6,283 nt of DNA, from positions 1 to 6,283 of the forward strand of contig JAAYFA010000078.1 of NCBI GenBank assembly GCA_012728445.1, read 5' to 3'. Position 1 is the first letter of the stretch. Every line of letters starts with the position of its first letter. The position numbers were made by a program, and so were the translations under genes. This document shows, in pieces, positions 1 through 5,757 of the stretch. The notes under the pieces were generated by a model. The model ran no database searches. It had not been told where the DNA came from and worked only from the letters and a program-made list of their open reading frames with translations. Source of the DNA: Clostridiales bacterium (GTDB taxonomy: Bacteria; Bacillota; Clostridia; Oscillospirales; Acutalibacteraceae).

Positions 1-766
1 CTATAATATCTTTATCAAGCGCCCGAGCAAGTGCCTGCTCATCCACCACAGCGCCGCGCGAGGTGTTGATAAAGAACGCGGAACTTTTCATTTTCGAGAA
101 AAAATCCGCATTTGCCATGTTTTGTGTCGTCGGCGTCAAAGGACAGTGCATGCTGACAATGTCAGAAAGTCGAAGCAACTCGTCCAGCTCCACGAAATTA
201 AAGTTTTTTCGTTGCGCCTGATTACTAATTCTTGGCGTATAAGCGAGCACATTCATCTCCATCGCTTCGGCTATATCCGCAACAGCTTGACCGATTTTAC
301 CAAAACCGATGATTCCGATTGTTTTTTGATACAGTTCAATAAGCGGTGTTTTCCAAAAACAAAAGTTACGATTGTCGACCCACTCGCCGGATTTAACAGC
401 CGCACTGTGCAAACCGACTTGATTACACAGTTCTAAGATGTGTGCAAAGGTCATCTGCGCTACCGCTGCTTTGCTGTAAGAGGGAATGTTGGTTACGGGT
501 ATTCCGCGTCCTGCCGCATATTCCGTATCAACAATATTATAACCGGTGCTGAGCAAGCCGATATACTTTAACTTCGGCAGTGCGGAAAGCAAATTTGAGC
601 CCAGTTCGGTTTTATTGGTGAAAACGATTTCACAGTCTTTTGCTCTTTCCAACACTTGGTCCGGGCTGGTGAAGTCATAGACGGTGTATTCACCGAATTC
701 GCCAAGCCAATTCCAGGACAGATCCCCGGGATTTGTGGTATACGCATCTAAAATAACAATTTCCAT
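1..766 (-). CDS. D-2-hydroxyacid dehydrogenase (glycerate dehydrogenase / hydroxypyruvate reductase type), C-terminus cut by window edge
   Basis: The reading frame is open for 255 codons from ATG (766-764) to the left edge and reads MEIVILDAYTTNPGDLSW at its start, typical of cytosolic NAD(P)H-dependent reductases that interconvert 2-keto acids and D-2-hydroxy acids such as hydroxypyruvate and glycerate. Seen: an N-terminal substrate-binding half (about 1-100), then a Rossmann fold with GFGKIG (154-159, GxGxxG) and the INTSRGAVVDE block (233-243), whose Arg237 is the expected substrate-binding and catalytic arginine. The catalytic Glu and His lie beyond the edge; full members run about 310-330 residues, so some 60-70 are missing. 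The second Rossmann strand ends in Y-T-P-R (176-179) rather than the usual acidic residue, so NADPH use is possible (inference). It starts 16 bases after the patatin-like gene, and its AAGGGG ribosome site overlaps that gene's TAA stop, so it is probably co-transcribed. Exact substrate is unknown. Confidence 0.9.
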   Translation of the reverse strand, partial: MEIVILDAYTTNPGDLSWNWLGEFGEYTVYDFTSPDQVLERAKDCEIVFTNKTELGSNLLSALPKLKYIGLLSTGYNIVDTEYAAGRGIPVTNIPSYSKAAVAQMTFAHILELCNQVGLHSAAVKSGEWVDNRNFCFWKTPLIELYQKTIGIIGFGKIGQAVADIAEAMEMNVLAYTPRISNQAQRKNFNFVELDELLRLSDIVSMHCPLTPTTQNMANADFFSKMKSSAFFINTSRGAVVDEQALARALDKDII

Positions 767-782
767 CCTATTGTCGCACCCC

Positions 783-2132
783 TTAACAATTAATTTTTTG
801 AGGTTTTGCTTTTAACAATGCCGCAGAGCAAAAAATCGCTGCGCAAAATGCTTCCGGCATAAGTGCCGCAACAAGCCATAATCGCCGTTTTTGCGAAAGC
901 CCTAGCTTATCTTCAAGCAACAGTTGCAGGCAAAAGCCGGTTATTAACTTCTTATCCCAGCTTTTAAGGACCGTCTTTAATAAGTCAAGGCTTAATCCCT
1001 TGTCAAGCTCACGTGTTAGGGAAGCAATTGCGCTTGTAGAATCTTCTACAATAAGAGCGCCCGCTTCAAACACAAGGTGGTCAACCATCTCTTGCAGCGT
1101 GTATATTTTTTGCGGATCGAGCTCGAAAATTTCCGCGGCAAGTTCCGCACAGAACAGCGCAGCTGCATTGGATTCAAACGGGTTGTGCTTATAACTGTGT
1201 ATCAGTTCAATGACTTTCTGTCTTCCGATGCGCTCAAATCGGTTATCACTCGGCAAAACGCTAAAAATGCTATCAAACTTTTTTGTGCAGAACCCTTCGT
1301 AAGCGTACACATTATAGCATTCCAGTTTTTCAAAACAATAATATTCTCCGTCAAGGAGCTTGAACGCCTTGCAGGTATCCAAATATCCTTGCCGTATATT
1401 GTTGGTCGAAAGCTTCTTGTCAAAAATGGCAACAGTGCCAAATTGCCCGTTGTTAAAAAGGCGCCTATTTTGCACATAATGTATTTCAGCACAGTTTTCT
1501 TTCAGCTTTTTCACAGGCATACGGCCGATGTTCACGGCCACGACTTCCTCAGCGCCCCGGTCCAAAGCCATTTGAATAGGCATATTATCGGAATAACCGC
1601 CGTCAATATATTTTGTGTCGCCTATTTTATAGGAACGGACCAAGGGGAAGGCGGAGGCGCTAGCTATAATATAGTCAATGGCTTCTCCCTGCGGAATAGC
1701 GTCAATAAAACGCTCAATTTGTTTTTTATTTGGGAATTTAGTGGTTACCAGTCCAAACTCAATAGGTGACTTTCTGAGTGCATCTTCATCAACGAGTGAT
1801 TTGATTATATTATTGAGCGGCGAAAAGTCGACACCGCCTTTTCGCAAGGCCTCTATGGTTAGCTTTTTTATATATCCATCATGATTTTGATCATTGTAGT
1901 CTGCGTTTTCCAAAAACTGTGTAAAGACGTCTTCCATACAGATGTTTTCCCAAAGTTTGAGTGCTTCATCGTATTTATCCAGCACCATCAAGGCGCCGTT
2001 AAAAGAACCCACCGATGTGCCTGTGACAATGTCCGGCGAAAAATTCAGCTCACGCAGGGCTTGCCATGCACCAATTTGATAACCACCCTTAGCCCCTCCG
2101 CCGCTTAAAACAACAGCTCTTTTTCCTGACAA
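783..2132 (-). CDS. Patatin-like phospholipase (serine lipid acyl hydrolase)
   Basis: A 449-residue protein from TTG (2132-2130), predicted to hydrolyse acyl esters of membrane lipids with a Ser-Asp dyad. Seen: the oxyanion-hole loop GGGAKG (11-16), the nucleophile elbow GTSVG (38-42, Ser40), an ASASAFPLV stretch (about 157-165), and DGG (177-179) with catalytic Asp177. These are the defining patatin motifs in the right order and spacing. The domain occupies roughly residues 4-210; the remainder is a longer, mostly helical C-terminal part I do not recognise. Residues 418-441 form a hydrophobic, Ala/Leu/Cys-rich segment followed by a basic tail, which could touch the membrane (inference). There is no signal peptide, so it is probably cytosolic or peripheral. 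An in-frame TTG at 2159 would add nine residues, but the GGAGGG ribosome site lies inside that extension and 6 bases before the chosen TTG. It is the first gene of the leftward unit. Family is certain; the lipid substrate is unknown. Confidence 0.93.
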   Translation of the reverse strand: MSGKRAVVLSGGGAKGGYQIGAWQALRELNFSPDIVTGTSVGSFNGALMVLDKYDEALKLWENICMEDVFTQFLENADYNDQNHDGYIKKLTIEALRKGGVDFSPLNNIIKSLVDEDALRKSPIEFGLVTTKFPNKKQIERFIDAIPQGEAIDYIIASASAFPLVRSYKIGDTKYIDGGYSDNMPIQMALDRGAEEVVAVNIGRMPVKKLKENCAEIHYVQNRRLFNNGQFGTVAIFDKKLSTNNIRQGYLDTCKAFKLLDGEYYCFEKLECYNVYAYEGFCTKKFDSIFSVLPSDNRFERIGRQKVIELIHSYKHNPFESNAAALFCAELAAEIFELDPQKIYTLQEMVDHLVFEAGALIVEDSTSAIASLTRELDKGLSLDLLKTVLKSWDKKLITGFCLQLLLEDKLGLSQKRRLWLVAALMPEAFCAAIFCSAALLKAKPQKINC

Positions 2133-2138
2133 GATTTT

Positions 2139-2144
2139 CCCTCC
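2139..2144 (-). promoter_or_regulatory. Shine-Dalgarno site deciding the TTG start of the patatin-like gene
   Basis: On the minus strand GGAGGG is followed by six bases (AAAATC) and then TTG TCA GGA AAA, which leads straight into the conserved VVLSGGGAKGG strand and loop. The spacing is ideal for TTG at 2132. The longer in-frame start at 2159 would put this site inside the coding region and has no comparable site of its own. There is no in-frame ATG near the 5' end. Confidence 0.85.
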
Positions 2145-2174
2145 ATATATACGTAACAAATATAGGCGATTCTA

Positions 2175-2244
2175 TCGAGTATTGCCTCATTACTTAAAAA
2201 TTATTATACCATATAAGCAAGGAATTTCAAATATTCGAGTATTT
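2175..2244. repeat. Two direct copies of the 9-mer TCGAGTATT in the intergenic region
   Basis: The string TCGAGTATT occurs at 2175-2183 and again at 2236-2244, 61 bases apart. The second copy is part of the 28-bp palindrome over the leftward -35 box. The first lies in the probable untranslated leader of the leftward transcript. A 61-bp offset is close to six helical turns, so both could be bound by one regulator on the same face of the helix (inference). In AT-rich DNA a chance match is also possible. Confidence 0.4.
2203..2230 (-). promoter_or_regulatory. Sigma-A type promoter for the leftward patatin / dehydrogenase unit
   Basis: On the minus strand TTGAAA (2230-2225) and a perfect TATAAT (2208-2203) are separated by 16 bases. 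This places the transcription start near 2196, giving a leader of about 64 bases before the TTG start of the patatin-like gene. The -35 box sits within the left arm of the palindrome at 2223-2250, so a protein bound there would be expected to block this promoter. The prediction is from sequence only. Confidence 0.75.
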
Positions 2245-2250
2245 GAATTT
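2223..2250. promoter_or_regulatory. Imperfect 28-bp palindrome, candidate operator between divergent promoters
   Basis: The two 14-base arms match as inverted repeats at 12 of 14 positions, with the core CAAATA-TTCGAG-TATTTG at 2228-2245 having a single mismatched pair around a central TCGA. It covers the leftward -35 box and ends 16 bases before the rightward -35 box. That position suits a dimeric regulator that represses the leftward unit and might repress or activate the rightward one. No regulator gene lies in the window, and I do not recognise the site as belonging to a named family. It is not followed by a T-run and lies between promoters, so a terminator is unlikely. Confidence 0.6.
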
Positions 2251-2266
2251 GATTTATCGGATAATA

Positions 2267-2295
2267 TTGACCGACAGGTTAAAATGATATACAAT
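2267..2295 (+). promoter_or_regulatory. Sigma-A type promoter for the rightward galactokinase / peptidase operon
   Basis: TTGACC (2267-2272) and TACAAT (2290-2295) are separated by an ideal 17 bases, each one or two mismatches from consensus. The expected transcription start is near 2302, leaving a leader of about 83 bases before the ATG at 2385. I see no strong hairpin, T-run or recognisable riboswitch in that leader, which is mostly A/T. Confidence 0.75.
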
Positions 2296-2384
2296 TACTA
2301 GGCGCATTTGTCTGAAAAGATGCCAAATCAGTTTGAAAAAGAATAAATATTAATATAATAAACATTTTGAAGTGAGGACCAAAG

Positions 2385-3668
2385 ATGACAGAACTTATAA
2401 AGCTAAAATTACAAATAGCACAGGGGCACTATGAAGAGGAGCTTAAAGCGGTATATTTATCAAAGGATGAAATAATCCGCCAGCGTGAGCGGTTTAAAAG
2501 CCTGCTAAACAATTTTGAAGAGTTGTTTGGAGCAGCAAAAGCCATCGAGCTTTTCTCTGCCCCCGGCAGAACGGAAATTTGCGGTAATCACACGGACCAT
2601 AATCACGGCAGAGTTTTGGCTGCTGCGATAAACTTGGATGCTATCGCGGCCGCCGCAAAAAACAACGAAAATATCTGCAGAGTTAAATCCGAAGGCTATT
2701 CCATGGATGTGGTGGAACTGGATAATCTAATGGTTATGCCTCACGAACATCATCGATCTGTGGCCCTTTTACGCGGTGTTTGTGCCGGCTTTCAATCCAG
2801 GGGTTACAAAGTGGGTGGTTTTGATGCCACAACAGCTTCCGATGTGTTGTCCGGCTCAGGGCTGTCATCCTCTGCAGCGTTTGAGGTACTGCTTGGTACA
2901 ATATTAAACCACCTTTACAATGATGGCAAGGTGAGTGCTGTTGAGATTGCTCAAATAGCACAATATGCGGAAAACGAGTATTTTGGTAAGCCTTGCGGAC
3001 TGATGGACCAAACAGCCAGTTCTGTTGGCGGCTTCGTTGCGATTGATTTTAAAGACTCCAAGGCGCCTGTAATAGAAAAGGTGGATTTTGACTTCAGTGC
3101 TTGCGGTCACGCTTTATGCATTGTGGATACAAAGGGGAGTCACTCCGGCTTAACCGGGGAATATGCGGCTGTAAAAGAAGAGATGGAGTCTGTAGCCGCT
3201 GTATTCAATGAAAATTCGCTTCGGAGCGTACCCAAGGAAGCCTTCGAGTCGAAACTTGCGGAACTGCGGCAATCGGTTGGCGACAGAGCCGTCCTGCGTG
3301 CATTTCATTTTTACTCGGAAAATGAAAGAGTTTTATTCGCATCCGAGGCTCTTTCAAAAGGAGATTTTGAATGTTTTAAAGATTTTGTTATTGAAAGCGG
3401 GCAATCGTCGTATATGTATAACCAAAATGTTTATCTCGGCAAGGTGCCAAAGTCACAACCCGTTTCCGTAGCCCTGTGTTTGAGCGAACAGCTGCTCAAG
3501 GGCAAAGGCGCCTGGCGCGTGCACGGTGGCGGTTTTGCCGGCACCATTCAAGCTTTTGTGCATCTAGATTTACTGCAGGAATATATAAGTCGCATGGATG
3601 CAGTATATGGCACCGATTCTTGTTATGTTTTATCCATCCGGCCGGCCGGCGGAGTGAAAATTCTTTAA
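2385..3668 (+). CDS. galK: Galactokinase family sugar kinase (GHMP superfamily, clostridial variant)
   Basis: A 427-residue cytosolic kinase expected to phosphorylate galactose or a related sugar at C1 with ATP, the entry step of the Leloir pathway. Seen: the N-terminal sugar-binding signature PGRTEICGNHTDHNHG (60-75), the GHMP ATP loop SGSGLSSSA (156-164), CGLMDQTAS (204-212) with catalytic Asp208, and the third GHMP motif HGGGFAG (380-386). Canonical galactokinases read GRVNLIGEHTDY at the first motif; here the N and the sugar-contacting E are E64 and N68, while Arg62, His69 and Asp71 are kept. From memory this variant is widespread in Clostridia and annotated as galactokinase. The N-terminus carries about 40 extra residues relative to the E. 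coli enzyme. GAGG (2374-2377) lies 7 bases before the ATG. It heads an operon with peptidase genes and no galT, galE or sugar transporter is in view, so the physiological substrate is uncertain. Confidence 0.88.
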   Translation: MTELIKLKLQIAQGHYEEELKAVYLSKDEIIRQRERFKSLLNNFEELFGAAKAIELFSAPGRTEICGNHTDHNHGRVLAAAINLDAIAAAAKNNENICRVKSEGYSMDVVELDNLMVMPHEHHRSVALLRGVCAGFQSRGYKVGGFDATTASDVLSGSGLSSSAAFEVLLGTILNHLYNDGKVSAVEIAQIAQYAENEYFGKPCGLMDQTASSVGGFVAIDFKDSKAPVIEKVDFDFSACGHALCIVDTKGSHSGLTGEYAAVKEEMESVAAVFNENSLRSVPKEAFESKLAELRQSVGDRAVLRAFHFYSENERVLFASEALSKGDFECFKDFVIESGQSSYMYNQNVYLGKVPKSQPVSVALCLSEQLLKGKGAWRVHGGGFAGTIQAFVHLDLLQEYISRMDAVYGTDSCYVLSIRPAGGVKIL

Positions 3669-3710
3669 TAGCGATCAATAGATTTATATAATCTGAAAAG
3701 AGATGATACG

Positions 3711-4745
3711 ATGGCCAAGTACAAACATATGCAAGAACTTGTTTTCAAGCTGTCAAAAGCAGGCGGCGTCGCAGGCGTGGAGCTTGCCGCTGCCGAGGTG
3801 GCAAAAAAAGAGTTATCAAAATATATGCCTGCTTCGGTAGATGCGCTTGGAAACATAACCGGTAAAATCGAAGGTGCTGGAGTCCATATTCTTTTGGATG
3901 CTCATATAGACCAGATTGGCATGATTGTAACATCAATCGATGACGACGGATTCGTGAAGGTGGATAAATGCGGAGGCATAGATATACGAATTCTTGCGGC
4001 ACATGAGGTAACCGTCTGGGGCGATAGGCCTCTTTTCGGCGTTGTTACCTCTACACCTCCTCATTTGGCAAAAAAAGATGACACAGGCAAAGCAAGAGAT
4101 TTTGATGAAACAGCGATAGATGTCGGCTTGTCAAAGGACGAAGCCACAGCGCTCATCTGTCCGGGTGATAGGGTAACCCTGAACGGACCGCAGCGAAGAC
4201 TGCTGGGCAGTCAAATTTGCAGCCCGGCGCTCGACGACAGAGCGGGCGTAGCAAGTGTTCTGCGCTGCCTTGAGATTATAAAAGATGAAAAGCATAACTG
4301 CCAAATTTCTGTCCTGTTTTACGTCCAAGAGGAAACCGGAGGCAGTGGTGCACATACCGGCGGCTATACGGCAGCGGCGGAAGAATCAATAGCGGTTGAT
4401 GTGAGTTTTGCGTATGCACCCGGGATGCCCCGCGAGAAGTGCGGAGAGATAGGCAAAGGCACAATGCTTGGCATTTCGCCCATTCTCGACCATACAATGG
4501 GCAGCACGCTTGAAAAAATCGCAAAGACGAAAAATATTCCAATGCAACCAGAGGTCATGGGCGGCCGAACAGGAACCAATGCCGACAGTATTCAGCTTTC
4601 CCGCGGCGGGACAAAAATGGCGTTGCTTTCCATTCCACTGAAAAACATGCACACGAGCATTGAGATCATTGACCTGGACGATGTAGAAAGCACAGCGAGG
4701 CTGATGGCGGAATACATCTTGGAAAGGGGGAGAGAAGATGTATAA
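3711..4745 (+). CDS. M42 family metallo-aminopeptidase (glutamyl aminopeptidase / TET / FrvX type), copy 1
   Basis: A 344-residue cytosolic di-metal aminopeptidase; relatives form 12-subunit tetrahedral particles that trim short peptides to amino acids. Seen: the metal ligands His65 and Asp67 in DAHIDQIGMIV, the Asp175/Asp176 pair in ALDDRAG, catalytic and metal Glu207/Glu208 in VQEETG, Asp230 in AVDVSFA, and His314 in NMHTSIE. The set is complete and the length is normal (about 340-360). The usual HxDE reads HIDQ here (Gln68), and GGSGAH replaces the commoner GLRGA, unlike copy 2. It starts 42 bases after the galactokinase stop with only a modest AAGAGA ribosome site (3698-3703), so it is probably expressed from the upstream promoter. 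An out-of-frame ATG at 3703 is ignored. Substrate preference is not readable from the sequence. Confidence 0.93.
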   Translation: MAKYKHMQELVFKLSKAGGVAGVELAAAEVAKKELSKYMPASVDALGNITGKIEGAGVHILLDAHIDQIGMIVTSIDDDGFVKVDKCGGIDIRILAAHEVTVWGDRPLFGVVTSTPPHLAKKDDTGKARDFDETAIDVGLSKDEATALICPGDRVTLNGPQRRLLGSQICSPALDDRAGVASVLRCLEIIKDEKHNCQISVLFYVQEETGGSGAHTGGYTAAAEESIAVDVSFAYAPGMPREKCGEIGKGTMLGISPILDHTMGSTLEKIAKTKNIPMQPEVMGGRTGTNADSIQLSRGGTKMALLSIPLKNMHTSIEIIDLDDVESTARLMAEYILERGREDV

Positions 4746-5757
4746 AGACCTTGAAACGCTTTGTGGTTTGGCCGGCATATCCGGGAGAGAAGAAAAGGTG
4801 CGGGCCTACATCCTTTCTCAAATAAAAGATGTAGCGGAATGTCGAGTTGACCCATTGGGCAATTTGATTGTTTTTAAAAAAGGTGCTAAAACGCCTAAAA
4901 ACAAAGTAATGCTAGCCGCACATATGGACGAAGTAGGCTTGATTGTTACATATATCACAGATGACGGTTATCTGAAATTCACATCGGTTGGCGGTGTTGA
5001 CACGCGGGTAATGCTTGGCAGATGTGTTGCCGTCGGTGATGACAACGTGCCCGGCGTTGTCGGGATCGTACCTATCCATATGGTTAAAGAAGAGGACAAG
5101 GCGAACATTCCGGATGCCGACACATTATATATTGACATCGGCGCAATAAGTCGGGAAGAAGCCGAAAAGTATGCGAAACCGGGGGATGTGGCGCACTTTG
5201 ACTCCGATTTTATCCGTTTCGGAGATGACCATATAAAGTCCCGTGCGCTTGATGACAGAGCGGGTTGTGCAGCCCTTATCGATATGATAAAAAGTGATTT
5301 GCCTTATGATATGACGTTTGCCTTCACCGTTCAAGAAGAAGTCGGGTTGAGGGGAGCAAAAACAGCTGCTTATTCTGTGGCACCGGATTATGCCATTGTG
5401 GTTGAAACGACTACCGCAGCAGACATTGCCGGCGTGGCTAAAGAAAAACAAGTTTGTAAATTAGGCCAAGGCGCGGTTATATCGTTTATGGATAGAAGCA
5501 CCTTGTATAACCGTGAGCTTTATGATTTGGCTTTTAAACTGGCAGAGAAACACGGCATCAAAGTGCAACCCAAAACCGTGGTTGCCGGTGGCAATGACGC
5601 AGGTGCTATCCACACGAGCCGCGGCGGTGTCCGCACGCTTACGGTTTCCTTGCCCTGCCGTTATCTGCATTCGCCGTCTTGCGTCATTTGCGAAGCAGAC
5701 TTGGCGGAAGTCTCAAAAATTGTCTTGGCTTTAGCAGTGGAGTTTGCGAATGCTTAG
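4738..5757 (+). CDS. M42 family metallo-aminopeptidase, copy 2
   Basis: A 339-residue paralogue of the preceding gene, with the same fold and reaction: cobalt- or zinc-dependent removal of N-terminal amino acids from peptides in the cytosol. Seen: AHMDEVG with His62, Asp64 and Glu65; ALDDRAG with Asp172/Asp173; VQEEVGLRGA with Glu200/Glu201; VVETTT with Glu223 at the position where copy 1 has Asp; and RYLHSP with His311. This is the textbook M42 pattern. The ATG overlaps the end of copy 1 by 8 bases (ATGTATAA), and AGGGGG (4725-4730) inside the upstream gene lies 7 bases before it, so translation is probably coupled and strong. By eye the two copies are distant, with similarity concentrated at the metal sites, so this is an old paralogue pair rather than a recent duplication. 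Confidence 0.95.
   Translation: MYKDLETLCGLAGISGREEKVRAYILSQIKDVAECRVDPLGNLIVFKKGAKTPKNKVMLAAHMDEVGLIVTYITDDGYLKFTSVGGVDTRVMLGRCVAVGDDNVPGVVGIVPIHMVKEEDKANIPDADTLYIDIGAISREEAEKYAKPGDVAHFDSDFIRFGDDHIKSRALDDRAGCAALIDMIKSDLPYDMTFAFTVQEEVGLRGAKTAAYSVAPDYAIVVETTTAADIAGVAKEKQVCKLGQGAVISFMDRSTLYNRELYDLAFKLAEKHGIKVQPKTVVAGGNDAGAIHTSRGGVRTLTVSLPCRYLHSPSCVICEADLAEVSKIVLALAVEFANA

Noticed and set aside
122..436. 104-codon plus-strand open frame at the left end
   Set aside because: It is antisense to the dehydrogenase frame, which is open to the edge and carries the Rossmann and catalytic-Arg motifs.
1077..1769. 230-codon plus-strand open frame
   Set aside because: It lies entirely opposite the patatin-like gene, whose motifs are complete. 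Its translation has no recognisable domain, so it is an antisense shadow.
2133..2159. Longer patatin-like start (TTG at 2159)
   Set aside because: It would place the strong GGAGGG site inside the gene, and the added residues match no patatin N-terminus. The TTG at 2132 has ideal spacing.
3638..3650. Perfect CCGGCCGGCCGG palindrome
   Set aside because: It lies inside the galactokinase gene and encodes the conserved C-terminal RPAGG, so codon content explains it.
3680..3694. TATAAT and a short inverted repeat (AGATT-TATAT-AATCT) between galactokinase and the first M42 gene
   Set aside because: At 17-bp spacing the -35 position reads TTTAAT, a poor match. A start near 3699 would leave almost no leader for the ribosome site. 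The repeat is AT-rich with 5-bp arms and no following T-run, so neither promoter nor terminator is convincing.
4386..4778. 130-codon minus-strand open frame across the M42 junction
   Set aside because: It is antisense to the end of copy 1 and the start of copy 2, both well supported. Its protein has no family features and there is no promoter or ribosome site of note.
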